In this document: positions 17,319 through 26,811 of the stretch, piece by piece
Layout: every line of letters starts with the position of its first letter
Numbering within the stretch: position 1 is the first letter of the stretch
Assembly: GCF_032595355.1 (NCBI RefSeq)
Contig: NZ_JASMWN010000013.1
Location: forward strand, 62,001-126,000
DNA: 64,000 bases
Reading direction: 5' to 3'
From: Sedimentitalea todarodis
Lineage (GTDB): Bacteria > Pseudomonadota > Alphaproteobacteria > Rhodobacterales > Rhodobacteraceae
Program-made: the position numbers and the translations under genes
Notes under the pieces: model-generated
What the model saw: only the letters and a program-made list of their open reading frames with translations
Told to the model about the DNA's origin: nothing
Database searches by the model: none

Positions 17319-18088
17319 TTTTGACATTCCAGAATTTCGGTGATCGCCCCGGCCAGCAGGTCGGCCCATCGGGCGGTCCCGTCCGGGTCGGTCAGCAGGT
17401 CATTGCGAACCTCGATCAGAGTGTGGGCTATGCCACGCGGTTCAGCATGAACCGGCAGGAACCAGTCTGTTTCATCATCGATCTGATACGGCTGGTTCAC
17501 AGCCAGTGTCAGATTCGGGGCGTGCAGGACAATATGATCCAGCATTATCTGTGCAGTCTTTGAATCTCGACGGGACAGGAAACCGGCATGCCAATTGCGG
17601 GCCAGCCCACCTAAATGTGGTGTGTAGGAATGCACCGAGAAGGCCGCGCGCCGCGGTGCCTTGGCAAATCCCTGTTCTATTGCATGATCCAGAGGGTCAA
17701 ATACCTCTCGCCGACGCACCCGTCTTGCCTCGGCAGTCAAATCAAGGTTGGCCGGAATAGTGACATTGTCACTGACCTCGGGCACGGAACCCGGCGCATC
17801 AGGTGGTCGGTTGCAATCAATCACCAGACGGCTGTAGCGTTGAATGACCAGTGGTGCATCAAGCCGATATGCCAGTGCGCAGGCCAGCACCTTTGCCCCG
17901 ATATCCCAGCCGATATGACCGTCAATTGCGCCGGGGGGCAAACCCAGATCACCGAGCGCCGCAGGTACTGCCTGCCCGGCGTGCTCGCAGACCAACAGGA
18001 CCGGCGCCGTGCTGTCGGAGTTCACCCATTCCACCGGATCGGGGTCCGCAGAGCAGAGGAATCCGCGTTTTATTGCGTCAGTTTTCAC
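17315..18088 (-). CDS. N-formylglutamate amidohydrolase-family protein
   Basis: Protein of 257 residues, first gene of the operon. The frame is open further upstream, but the GTG at 18088 has GGAGG seven bases before it and gives the normal family length. Motifs: LLVCEHAGQAVP, DGHIGWDIGAKVLA, RLVIDCNRP and FSVHSYTPHLGG, with conserved acidic and histidine residues of the FGase fold. Known members release formate and glutamate from N-formylglutamate. No hut genes are nearby, so this copy probably acts on another N-substituted amino acid of the pathway. The 213-base region upstream is shared with the RpiR gene. Confidence 0.85.
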   Translation of the reverse strand: MKTDAIKRGFLCSADPDPVEWVNSDSTAPVLLVCEHAGQAVPAALGDLGLPPGAIDGHIGWDIGAKVLACALAYRLDAPLVIQRYSRLVIDCNRPPDAPGSVPEVSDNVTIPANLDLTAEARRVRRREVFDPLDHAIEQGFAKAPRRAAFSVHSYTPHLGGLARNWHAGFLSRRDSKTAQIMLDHIVLHAPNLTLAVNQPYQIDDETDWFLPVHAEPRGIAHTLIEVRNDLLTDPDGTARWADLLAGAITEILECQK

Positions 18089-18255
18089 CACCGGGCCTCC
18101 GGCAAAGAGCCCGCACGTTGAATCATATCTAACCCGGTGCCGTCCTGAACAAGCGAGAGGCCAAATCCGAACAACATCATTTCCCCCAGAATCCCCCTTT
18201 GTCAGCCCGGCAAGTAGACGAACAATATTTTTCAAAGCCAACATATCTTGATTGA

Positions 18256-18273
18256 CTGAAAATTTATTTCCAG
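18256..18273. promoter_or_regulatory. Palindrome ahead of the RpiR gene
   Basis: CTGAAAAT, two bases, then ATTTCCAG form an 18-base palindrome with one mismatch. It lies 28 bases before the RpiR start inside the divergent promoter region. RpiR dimers bind such inverted repeats, so this is a candidate operator for both directions. Confidence 0.45.
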
Positions 18274-18301
18274 CAAGGATTGAATTCAGGGTTTCAGGAG
18301 C

Positions 18302-19159
18302 ATGAGAGAATTGCTTGTCAAAAAAAGGATAGAATCGGCGGCGGATGGGTTGACCATGAGCGAACGGAAGCTGGCGGCAGCCATCTTGTCGGATTACCCC
18401 TATGCGGGACTCGCCTCTATTCAGGAACTTGCAAAAAGAGCCGAGGTGTCGCCGCCCTCTATCTCACGCTTTGTCACCAAGATCGGTCTTGCCGGCTATC
18501 AGGAGTTTCAGCGCGACCTGATTGCGGAAATCAAGGAGGGGCAGCGCTCACCGACCGAGATTCACCGTGGCTCGCGATCCGTCGAGGGGGGGTATCTGGG
18601 CGACTTTGTTGCCCGCGCGACCGCGCAGATGGCCATCGCATCCGAAGCCATTACAGAAGTCCAGTTCGAACGTGTCTGCACGCTTCTGAGCGACTCGCGC
18701 AGCGATGTGTACGTCGTGGGAGGACGGATCAGCGACACGATTGCAAAGCAGCTGTCATTTCACCTGCGCCAATCCCGGCAGGGCGTGTATCATCTTCCTG
18801 AGAATATCGATGTCTGGCCGGAATACCTCTTGCGTATGAGGCAGGGGGATGTGTTGTTCATCGTCGATTTCAGACGGTACCAGCACAGCCTTGAGCAACT
18901 GAGCGAAAAAGCCAGCAAGGACCTGCGCGCACGGGTGGTTCTGATGACCGACAAGTGGCTGTCGCCAATATCCAAATACGCTTCCGAGGTCATCCCCGTC
19001 CCGATCGAAAGCGGAACACTGTGGGATACTTATACCGCCGCGCTGGCCGTCACCGAGGCGATCGTCACCCGCATTGCTGAAGACAACTGGGAGCAGACAG
19101 AGGCCCGGATCAACGCCTGGGACGCGGCCCGGATCATCCAAAAGGACAGATCATCATGA
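18302..19159 (+). CDS. RpiR-family transcriptional regulator (HTH plus SIS domain)
   Basis: Regulator of 285 residues with CAGGAG before the ATG. The N-terminal HTH_6 domain covers about residues 1-75 (SERKLAAAILSDYPYAGLAS, then EVSPPSISRFVTKIGLAGYQEFQ). A SIS domain at about 120-255 includes DVYVVGGRISDTIAKQL and DVLFIVDFRRYQ. The SIS fold usually binds a phosphosugar, but RpiR regulators of amino acid catabolism are also known. It overlaps the ligase gene downstream by four bases and is divergent from the nine-gene operon, so it likely controls both. Confidence 0.9.
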   Translation: MRELLVKKRIESAADGLTMSERKLAAAILSDYPYAGLASIQELAKRAEVSPPSISRFVTKIGLAGYQEFQRDLIAEIKEGQRSPTEIHRGSRSVEGGYLGDFVARATAQMAIASEAITEVQFERVCTLLSDSRSDVYVVGGRISDTIAKQLSFHLRQSRQGVYHLPENIDVWPEYLLRMRQGDVLFIVDFRRYQHSLEQLSEKASKDLRARVVLMTDKWLSPISKYASEVIPVPIESGTLWDTYTAALAVTEAIVTRIAEDNWEQTEARINAWDAARIIQKDRSS

Positions 19160-20466
19160 CCCCTACGCCCTTGATTTTTGCTGCCACATGTGACCTCGCT
19201 GGCAAAGTTCGCGGCAAAGCGTTTCCCGCGGATCAGCTGGACAAGCGGCTGGTGCGCGGCGTTGGCTGGACTCCCACCAATGTGCTGATCAATTGCTTTG
19301 ATGGCATTGGCGAAAGCCCGTTCGGCGCATTGGGGGACCTGTTGCTGATCCCTGACGCAACCGCAGAAGTCCGTGTTGATTTCGGCGCCGGCCCGGCCGA
19401 GCATTTCATGCTGGCTGACATTGTCACGCTTGAAGGGAAGCCATGGGAGTTCTGTACCCGGTCCTTGCTGAAATCCGCTCTTCACCGTCTGCACCGGGTG
19501 TCGGGCGTGCGCCTGATCTCGGCTTTCGAGCATGAATTTCAGCTCAAGGGCAAGCCGGCGGTGGATAATCAAGGCTTTGGGCGCGAGGGTTTCGAGCTTC
19601 AGCGCGCGCTCTGCGAAACGCTGGTGGCCGCGCTTCAGCGTGCCGGCATCGACCCCGACAGCATCATGAAGGAATACGGCCCCAATCAATACGAGGTTGT
19701 CGTGGGCCCGGATGAAGGCGTGCGGTCTGCCGATGCTGCCGTGATACTGCGCGAGTTGACCCGGTCTGCCGCCCGGTCCATGGGACAGAAAGCAACCTTC
19801 ACTCCGATCCGTGACGTGAACAGCGTAGGCAATGGCGTTCACATCCACATGAGTTTCATCAACGATGATGGCAAACCCGTCACCTATGACGAAAACGGTG
19901 CCTGCGGCATGTCACAGCTTACTTCGGCCTTTTCTGCCGGCGTGCTGAAATACCTCGAAAACATCATCGCATTGACGGCACCATCGGTGGTTTCCTACGA
20001 GCGGCTGACCCCGCATCGCTGGTCGGCGGCCTATAACAATCTCGGGTTTCGGGATCGCGAAGCGTCGTTGCGTGTCTGCCCGGTCACGGCCAAAGATCCG
20101 GCCTCTATCGCGCGGCAGTTCAACATCGAATACCGCGCCGCCGCCGCCGCCGCCTGCCCGCATATGGCGCTGGCAGCGATCGTACACGCCGGATGTCAGG
20201 GGATCGAAGAAGGTCTGGTTGCGCCTGCCCCGACCGAAGAGGACCTGTCACTGCTCTCGCCGAAAACCTTGGCCGAGCGCGGCTTCGTCCGTTTGCCAAA
20301 GTCACTGGAAGCCGCGCTTGAGCAATTCGAGGCAAACCCGTTGGCCAATGGCTGGTTCGGAAAGGCGTTTGCGCCTGTCTACCGCGCGCACAAGGCTTCC
20401 GAAATCGCCTATCTGGCCGACATGGACACTGACGCCCGCTGTGCGGCGTATGAAGAAACCTACTGA
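19156..20466 (+). CDS. Glutamine synthetase-like gamma-glutamyl ligase (GlnA/PuuA family)
   Basis: Enzyme of 436 residues. Catalytic-domain motifs of glutamine synthetases are visible: SAFEHEFQLKG (metal ligands), EYGPNQYEVVVGP, GNGVHIHMSF with the conserved His, and LTPHRWSAAYNN (LTPxR loop). The N-terminal region with CDLAGKVRGKAFP is typical of the shorter gamma-glutamylamide branch rather than true nitrogen-assimilating GlnA. Such enzymes attach an amine to the gamma-carboxyl of glutamate. Co-translation with RpiR and divergence from amide hydrolases suggest an activation step in the same pathway, with later hydrolases releasing glutamate. The amine is unknown. Confidence 0.88.
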   Translation: MTPTPLIFAATCDLAGKVRGKAFPADQLDKRLVRGVGWTPTNVLINCFDGIGESPFGALGDLLLIPDATAEVRVDFGAGPAEHFMLADIVTLEGKPWEFCTRSLLKSALHRLHRVSGVRLISAFEHEFQLKGKPAVDNQGFGREGFELQRALCETLVAALQRAGIDPDSIMKEYGPNQYEVVVGPDEGVRSADAAVILRELTRSAARSMGQKATFTPIRDVNSVGNGVHIHMSFINDDGKPVTYDENGACGMSQLTSAFSAGVLKYLENIIALTAPSVVSYERLTPHRWSAAYNNLGFRDREASLRVCPVTAKDPASIARQFNIEYRAAAAAACPHMALAAIVHAGCQGIEEGLVAPAPTEEDLSLLSPKTLAERGFVRLPKSLEAALEQFEANPLANGWFGKAFAPVYRAHKASEIAYLADMDTDARCAAYEETY

Positions 20467-21420
20467 TGCATCGGGGGAAACCTGATGATATCCGGCAAAG
20501 TCCAAGTATATCTTGTTATTCTCGAGAACACGCGAAGTTCCGGGCGGGGTGATAGGGGATACCTTCAACGCTCGCGAGATGCCTTTGCAAATCCAATGGA
20601 CGTCGGCTCGGGCGTGGCGGTAGAACGTTGCTGGAGGGGTCTCGCGGCGCAGGTGGCAGACGGATTAGATATGGTTTGGACGGAAAGAGAGCGCTGTGCT
20701 TTCCGGTGCGATTGAATCCGTCCCCCTGCACGGTCCGGCAGTGGTTTGCTTGCAAAACACAAGGGGCTTGTTCTTGCCGTCGGGCCGGTTTGCGTGACCC
20801 TTCGGATCGATTGTTGAGCCCATTGAGGCAGCGGTGATCGATGTCGAGGGGGAGCCCCTATATGCGACCCCGAAGTTGCCGACCAAAGAGCAGATGGTTC
20901 ATAGCTGACGGCAACACCGCGCATGGCCGGCAGGTCCTCAACATCGCGCAGTCGTGTGAGAGATCTGAAATGGGTTCAGATGGTTTAGGCCGCAATTTCG
21001 TAAAGGAAACGATGGCCTTTGAAAGCGCGACCTGACCTCGCCGCAGCCCTCCCCGGATGCTTACCCTGAAGGTCGCCCGTTTGCCAATACACCCCAGCTA
21101 TCGCACTGGATTCATGAGATGTATTCCTTGACCGAAGTTGTGCAACAAAGCCCGCGAGAGGGCGTCCACGCGATCGCTAACGCCAGTCGGCGGCCTCAAG
21201 TTTGAGCGACCCAATTGGTGCTATCCCTAGACTCTTGGTGTCTTTCGCAATAGTTGTTAGTCGATCGATTGACATTAGCAATGGTTGTTATTGCAATGTT
21301 CTCGATCATCGAATGTGACGCGCCTGATTGGGCCGTGAACATGATGACTGCCGGTTACCGGCAGCAAGGAAACCTTACATCTGAAGCTACTTTTGTTTGT
21401 CAAGACAGGGAGTTCCAAAA
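20467..21420. other. Gene-poor stretch before the RTX protease gene
   Basis: About 950 bases with no intact gene that I can support. One plus-strand frame between two stops (20798-20908) reads like a protein piece (IEAAVIDVEGEPLYATPK) but I cannot assign it. An IS5-type terminal repeat lies at 21132-21152. The final 270 bases should hold the protease promoter. Confidence 0.5.
21132..21152. repeat. Possible IS5/IS903-type terminal inverted repeat, orphan
   Basis: Read on the minus strand, the sequence is GGCTTTGTTGCACAACTTCG. This resembles the GGCTTTGTTG outer end of IS903-group IS5 elements. No transposase frame lies beside it, so only an end has survived. Similarity is from memory. Confidence 0.45.
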
Positions 21421-24400
21421 ATGCCAAACCCAAGCGAAACTGCGGTCGAATGGTGGGTCAATGACCAGACGCCGGATAATCCTTATGGCAAGAGCGAAGA
21501 CTACGAGGCGTTCCTCGATTATGTCGGAGCGTTGAATCGCAGTCTTACCCCGGCGATCGCTGCGGAACCGTTGAGAATCAATGTACAGGAACTCAGCAAC
21601 CATCCAGAGTATCAGGCCGCCGCTGTTGGTGCCTTGCAGATGTGGTCCTCGGTTACGCCTTTGGAATTCGAGATCGTCTACGACACGCCCTGGGACAGCT
21701 CAACGGACTGGATGCGGGTCGTCAGCCCCGAACTGGGCGAGCCGAGCGATGGCAGCGCTTTTTCAAGCAATCGGTATGTCAGCATCGGTCAGCGCTTTCA
21801 TGACACTGAGCCAAACAAGACGGATGTCGGCGGCTATGTGTTCGATTCCTTCATTCACGAATTTGGCCATGAGTTCGGCCTGAACCATCCCGGCCTGTAC
21901 AACTACAGCGGCCCAGGTGGCATACAGATCAACTATCTGAACAATGCGACCTGGACATATGACCGGCAGCAATACAGCGTCATGTCCTATTTCGACGGAA
22001 TCGACGTTGGTGAAGACACCCGCTGGTCCGCAGCAACACCGCTCATGGCCGATATCGAGGCCGTCATCCGCCGCTTTTTCTCGACCGTCGATGCGGACGG
22101 GGTGCGGACCTATCAAACCATCGACCTCATGACGGGCGATAACGTTTACGGGTTCAACAGCACCGAGTATGGCTACGAGCTCACAGCCTACGGCATGCAG
22201 CACGATATCGGTTTTGTGATCCATGACACCGGTGGAACCGATACCATAGACTTCTCCGGTTCGACTGCGGGCACGATCCTTGATTTGCGCGCCGGACAGT
22301 TTTCAAGCGTGAACGGGCATCGCAACAACGTGTCGATATTTGACGGGCACAATGCGGATGCGACCGAGTATTACATTGAGAACGGTATCGGCAGCAGCCA
22401 TGACGATATCCTGATCGGCAACGACGGTGCCAATGTTCTGGACGGCCGCGGCGGCAATGACCGGATGGCGGGATACGGTGGCGACGACGTCTATTTTGTC
22501 GATTCCGCTGACGATATCGTGCGCGAAGAGGCAAATGGCGGCAATGACACGGTCATCGTGCTGTCCAGCGATCTGGACGTGGGAACCATCGCCAACGTCG
22601 AAAACATCATCTACGCCGATGACTCGACATCCCAGCCAAACGATGACGGCGGCGAACCGGTGCCCAGCATCGGCGACAATACATTGACCAGCATCATCAT
22701 CGGCACCGAAGGCGGCGAAACGCTCGACGGGGGATCGGGCGACGATACGATCTTTGGGCAGGGCGGCGATGACCTGATCTTCGGCGGGCGCGACTCGCTC
22801 GCCAGCCGGGACATCAACAATACGATTGCGTTTGCGAATCTCGAGGATCAGACCGAGAGCGACGACGGCAATGACACGCTTTATGGCGGCGGCGGAAACG
22901 ACACGATCCTCGGTGGTCAGGGTAACGATATTCTCGACGGCGGTGACGGGGATGATACGCTAAGCGGCCAGGATGGTATTGACATCTTCCGGGGCGGCGA
23001 TGGCGTCGATACGGTCGACTACAGCCGGGAAAGCCCATTCCAACTGCTCGTCAACCTCGAGACCAACATCGCCAGTGGCGGCACCGCATCGGGCGATACC
23101 TTCTACAGCATCGAGAACTTGATCGGCTCGGATGACCGCATCGATCGTTTCATCGGCACGTCCGACGCAAACCATTTCTGGGGTCGGGGCGGCGGCGACG
23201 TTTTCAACGGACGCGGCGGCGATGACATCCTGGATGGCGGCGCCGACGGCGACATCCTGTATGGTGAAGACGGGAACGACACGATCATCGGTGGCGGCGG
23301 TCAGGACTATATGGACGGCGGCGACGGGATCGATACGGTCGTCTATGCCGGCAGTTCCGACGGTGTGACGGTTGATCTCGCGAACGAGACAGCCAGTGGC
23401 GGCGATGCGGACGGGCCAGTCCAGATTGTCGGGCGCGGCACCGTCATCCGTCACGATTTTGTCGTTGGCTTTGAAAACGTCATCGGTTCATTCCACGACG
23501 ATACGCTCATCGGCGACGATCAGGTGAACGAGCTCTCCGGCGGTTCGGGCGACGATATCCTGCGCGGTGGCGGAGGTGCCGACCTGTTGAATGGCGGCGC
23601 TGGCAGCGACACGGCGGACTATGCCAATGCGGCCAAGGGGCTCAAGCTCAAGCTGGACAGCGGCAAATCTGCCCGTGACACCTATGTCTCCATCGAGAAC
23701 ATCGCCGGTTCGGGCTTTGATGATCGCATTAGAGGCGACAATGGGGCCAATGTCCTGACCGGTCAGGGAGGCTCGGATGTAATCAAGGGTCGCCGTGGCG
23801 ATGACACCCTGCTTGGCGATTTCGCCTATCAGGGCGAACCTCTGCCACAACCGGGTATGGGCACCGGCTATGCCACGCTGGGACCGGATGCGACGAACAA
23901 CTCAATAGCAACGGCCTTTGACATCTCAAACAACTTCTCGCTGGCCGAAGATCCGAACATCTTCGATTCGACAACCGTGCTTCACACAACCGTCAGCGCT
24001 ACCGGAAATGGTCTGGGCGGATACTATAGTATCGACCTCGCCGCCGGCACTCAGATCTCGATCGACATCGACGGGATCGCCGATCCCAACGTTCATGACA
24101 GCTGGGTCAGGTTACTGGACAGCAGCGGTACGATCGTCGCCCAGAACGACGATGGCGGCGGCGATCCCGGCTCTACAAGCAACCGGGATTCAAGCATTGC
24201 CTTCACCGTCGAGGAAACCGGAACCTACTACATTCTGGAGGGCAGCTGGTCGCCGACGGCTCCGGGCAGTGGTTGGGCGGAAACGGTGCCAGAGGGCTCG
24301 ACATACGAACTGAACGTATCGGTTGATTTTCCGCCGCCTCCGCTTCAGCCAGGCATTGCGGGGTCCGATACCCTGCGCGGCGGCCGCGGCAACGACCTTC

Positions 24401-24762
24401 TGGACGGCGGAATGGCGGCAGATCTGCTGTATGGCGGTGTCGGCGAGGATTCCTTCCGCTTTTCCACGGCGCTTGAAGACGGCAATGTCGATTGGATCAT
24501 GGATTTCGATGTCGATGATGACCTGATCCTGCTCGACAATCTGATCTTCGAGAATGTGGGCGGCGATGGCGCTCTTGGCTTTGACGCGTTCCATATGAGT
24601 TCGGCAGGTGTGGCGTTTGATGCCAGCGACCGCATCATCTACGACACCAACGATGGCACCTTATCTTACGACTCTGACGGCACGGGCGACGATGAAGCCA
24701 TTCAGTTTGCGCGCCTGAGCGCAAATCTGGATCTTTCGGCAAGTGATTTCATTGTTATCTAG
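21421..24762 (+). CDS. Secreted RTX metalloprotease, serralysin-like (M10), with embedded PPC domain
   Basis: Protein of 1113 residues; the ATG at 21421 is preceded by AGGGAG. The catalytic domain holds HEFGHEFGLNHPG at residues 146-158 (three zinc histidines and the catalytic Glu) and the Met-turn YSVMSYF. From about residue 320 many calcium-binding nonapeptides of the GGxGxDxLx type follow in blocks. A PPC-like beta domain at about 825-980 separates the last repeat block. The C-terminal 130 residues (SFRFSTALEDGNVDWIMDFD onward) resemble the serralysin C-terminal region used for type I secretion. No signal peptide is present, as expected for this route, and no ABC exporter lies in the window. 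It would be folded by calcium outside the cell and degrade protein. Confidence 0.93.
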   Translation: MPNPSETAVEWWVNDQTPDNPYGKSEDYEAFLDYVGALNRSLTPAIAAEPLRINVQELSNHPEYQAAAVGALQMWSSVTPLEFEIVYDTPWDSSTDWMRVVSPELGEPSDGSAFSSNRYVSIGQRFHDTEPNKTDVGGYVFDSFIHEFGHEFGLNHPGLYNYSGPGGIQINYLNNATWTYDRQQYSVMSYFDGIDVGEDTRWSAATPLMADIEAVIRRFFSTVDADGVRTYQTIDLMTGDNVYGFNSTEYGYELTAYGMQHDIGFVIHDTGGTDTIDFSGSTAGTILDLRAGQFSSVNGHRNNVSIFDGHNADATEYYIENGIGSSHDDILIGNDGANVLDGRGGNDRMAGYGGDDVYFVDSADDIVREEANGGNDTVIVLSSDLDVGTIANVENIIYADDSTSQPNDDGGEPVPSIGDNTLTSIIIGTEGGETLDGGSGDDTIFGQGGDDLIFGGRDSLASRDINNTIAFANLEDQTESDDGNDTLYGGGGNDTILGGQGNDILDGGDGDDTLSGQDGIDIFRGGDGVDTVDYSRESPFQLLVNLETNIASGGTASGDTFYSIENLIGSDDRIDRFIGTSDANHFWGRGGGDVFNGRGGDDILDGGADGDILYGEDGNDTIIGGGGQDYMDGGDGIDTVVYAGSSDGVTVDLANETASGGDADGPVQIVGRGTVIRHDFVVGFENVIGSFHDDTLIGDDQVNELSGGSGDDILRGGGGADLLNGGAGSDTADYANAAKGLKLKLDSGKSARDTYVSIENIAGSGFDDRIRGDNGANVLTGQGGSDVIKGRRGDDTLLGDFAYQGEPLPQPGMGTGYATLGPDATNNSIATAFDISNNFSLAEDPNIFDSTTVLHTTVSATGNGLGGYYSIDLAAGTQISIDIDGIADPNVHDSWVRLLDSSGTIVAQNDDGGGDPGSTSNRDSSIAFTVEETGTYYILEGSWSPTAPGSGWAETVPEGSTYELNVSVDFPPPPLQPGIAGSDTLRGGRGNDLLDGGMAADLLYGGVGEDSFRFSTALEDGNVDWIMDFDVDDDLILLDNLIFENVGGDGALGFDAFHMSSAGVAFDASDRIIYDTNDGTLSYDSDGTGDDEAIQFARLSANLDLSASDFIVI

Positions 24763-24828
24763 TGGGCTTTCGGGCGGGGACCCCGGTCCCCTCCGATGTC
24801 GACGTCATGGCGATTTTGGAGAATGATG

Positions 24829-25227
24829 ATGAAGCCTACGATTGACCGGCGCGCGGTGCTTATCACAGCTGGCGCTGCCGCCGCAGTGGCGGCCATGCCA
24901 GTCGCTGCGCAATCGATAGCTGTGCGCGGCGTTGTCAGGTTCGAAGGCGGCGAGTCTATTCCGAAGGGTCAGGTCGATGTCTATGTTGATGACCCTGCCA
25001 TTCAGGATGCTTCGCGGCATCAACGCGCAAAAACCACCCTCAGCAGTGATGGAAAGTCAAAGACGATAGCCTTTTCACTGTTCTTGCCGGTAGATTCGAT
25101 TGCTTCGTCAGCGCGGGAGATCGTTGCGCGTCTGGAAGACATTGATGGCTGGCTGATCGCTCGGGGCAGCGCAGAGTTCAAGGCAGGCTCGACAGCCGAC
25201 GTCACACTCAACAAAGCCATCTACTGA
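24829..25227 (+). CDS. Small exported protein, YbaY/YscW-like, function unknown
   Basis: Protein of 132 residues. Three ATGs lie in a row; the third at 24829 has the best spacing from GGAG. An N-terminal DRRAVLITAGAAAAVAAMP followed by VAAQS looks like a Sec or Tat-type signal. The mature part (VRGVVRFEGGESIPKGQVDV, later ARLEDIDGWLIARGS) is a small beta domain similar in layout to YbaY/YscW lipoproteins, but there is no lipobox cysteine. It starts 66 bases after the RTX protease stop on the same strand. This position is where serralysin operons often keep a periplasmic inhibitor, although I see no inhibitor signature. Confidence 0.65.
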   Translation: MKPTIDRRAVLITAGAAAAVAAMPVAAQSIAVRGVVRFEGGESIPKGQVDVYVDDPAIQDASRHQRAKTTLSSDGKSKTIAFSLFLPVDSIASSAREIVARLEDIDGWLIARGSAEFKAGSTADVTLNKAIY

Positions 25228-25239
25228 ATGGTCAGCGAC

Positions 25240-26125
25240 GCAAATTCGTGAATGGCGCGCCGCGATCGTTTGGTTTGCGGTGCCGCCCGTCACTTGAAAC
25301 CGGGTTTTGTTCGCGGCGACGAACTGGGTGAGCAGGCCAGCGCTCGGCCCAGAGTATCGCTGCATCAAAATCGCCTGTTGTATGATGCGCCAATGCGAGA
25401 CCCGAGAAGCAGAAGAAGATGCTTGGATTGCGAGGATTCATGCGGATTGCAATTTCCTGGTTCGCAATGGACTCCTCGGGCCGTCCGGCAATTTCACGCG
25501 CGGTCCCGAGACTGCCGTAGGCGAGTGAGCAATTGGGATTGAGCTCAACTGCGCGTTCCAGCGCCGCGATCCCTTCGTCGAGCCGGTGCAGACCCCAGCA
25601 ACCGATGCCAAGCGCCCAATGGGCGTATTCGTTTCGGTCGTCGAGCTGTATTGCGCGGCGGCCAAGTGCGTAGGCCGCTTCCATGGCAGGGCCTGAGTCC
25701 GATGCAAAGCCCAGAATGGCGATGGGATGGTTGATCAACGACAGGACCAGGTTGGACTCGGCACTTTCCGGGTCGAGCGCCAGTGCACTCTCAGGGAGCA
25801 TCTTTGCCGACGCATAAGCCTCGGGCGTGAAATCATATAGCAGCTACCAAGCCCGCATCGTCAGTTCCCACACTGTCAGGTCCGGGCGGCTGAGGCGTTC
25901 GACCGGTTCCTCGATTGTGCTGCGATGCACGGTGGTTTGCATCCTGCAGATCAAAGACATCGCGAGTTTCGCTATCATGGACGTCGGACCAGACGTGACC
26001 GCCTGTCAGCCCGTCGATCAGTTGCGCCGTCACCCGCACCCGGTCGCCAGCGCGCCGAACGTTGCCTTCGAGAACAATGCGCACGCCAAGCTCTGCCGCA
26101 GCCCGGACCAAAGGTCTCCTGCCGC
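25240..26125 (-). pseudogene. Broken cyclase-type TPR protein gene (FlgO-like plus TPR part)
   Basis: Two minus-strand frames encode the middle of an adenylate-cyclase-associated FlgO/TPR protein. AAELGVRIVLEGNVRRAGDR to HVWSDVHDSETRDVFDLQD comes first. Then, after a frameshift near 25957, TIEEPVERLSRPDLTVWEL continues. A TAG near 25845 interrupts RAW-LLYDFTPEAYASAK, and TPR-like helices (LERAVELNPNCSLAYGSLG) follow. The C-terminus decays near 25330 and the cyclase domain is missing. Intact relatives combine a class III cyclase or LuxR domain with this region. It is clearly non-functional. Confidence 0.8.
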
Positions 26126-26140
26126 AAGAGTGGGGATTGA

Positions 26141-26507
26141 TCCTGTGTGCCGGAATTGCTTGGGGCAATCCTGGCGCTGATGCTTCTCGGCGGGCCCGGT
26201 GCAGGCCTGGCAGCGAGCTTGATCTTCGGTCTCGTCGGAACGGCGCCGGCCGGGGTGATAGTGGCATTGGCCGGACTGGCCATGGCCCCGGAACGACGGG
26301 CGCTCGGCATGGGCGTGTTTCTCACGGTCTATTTCGCGATCATGACGGCAACCCCGCCAGCGGCAGGCTGGATTTTCGGTCGTACAGGCGCACCGGAGGA
26401 TGCACTCCTCTTTGGAGCTGGGCTGTTCGCCCTCGTTCTTCCCGCAGCGGTCCTTTTCGGATACTCAAGATCCGGGCCCTTTCGGCGACATTGCAGGAGA
26501 ATGCGTG
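26141..26507 (+). pseudogene. 3' fragment of an MFS transporter gene
   Basis: The frame reads as the last four or so membrane helices of a major facilitator: GAILALMLLGGPGAGLAASL, then GLAMAPERRALGMGVFLTVY and PPAAGWIFGR. The 5' part is missing; a stop lies just upstream at 26138. A one-base shift near 26460 moves the true ending (LKIRALSATLQENA, stop) into another frame. The original stop would have overlapped the next start (TGATG), so this was once an operon with the DUF1185 gene. Confidence 0.75.
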
Positions 26508-26810
26508 ATGCAGATACGAAAAACGATGCTGATCCGCAACCGGAGCGAGACCGACGAGATGGGTGGGCCCTGCACCCCGTTGACCCGGGTGGCCGCCCTA
26601 GCGATGCTGCGAAATCCCTGTGCAGGTGTTGACCAGGACGGCCTGACCGAGCTTCTCGACTATGGCGCCACGCTAGGCGCGCGATTGGCCGCAGACGCCA
26701 TGGCGGCGCTTAGCGCGCCCTGCGTCACATATGGCATGGCCACAATCGTCGGCCCACAGGGCGCGGCCGAGCACGGTGCGGCCCTGTTGCACGCGACTGG
26801 GCAAACCCGT
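26508..26810 (+). pseudogene. 5' fragment of a DUF1185 (amino acid synthesis family) gene
   Basis: It starts MQIRKTMLIRNRSETDEMGG and runs about 100 residues, with ATLGARLAADAMAAL and VTYGMATIVGPQGAAEHGAA. These match the N-terminal half of DUF1185 proteins as I know them. The similarity stops near 26805, where the sequence turns into a TetR regulator fragment in another frame, so the C-terminal half is deleted. Function of the family is not established. Confidence 0.6.
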
Positions 26811-26811
26811 A

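Noticed and set aside
16680..18088. Histidine-utilisation or pyrimidine (Rut) pathway
   Set aside because: The FGase- and isochorismatase-like genes alone suggest these, but no hutH, hutU, hutI or rutA genes are in the window.
22400..24450. Repeated GGCGGC/GACGAT units that could suggest a CRISPR or satellite array
   Set aside because: They encode calcium-binding nonapeptides of the RTX protein; spacing follows the reading frame and repeats are not identical.
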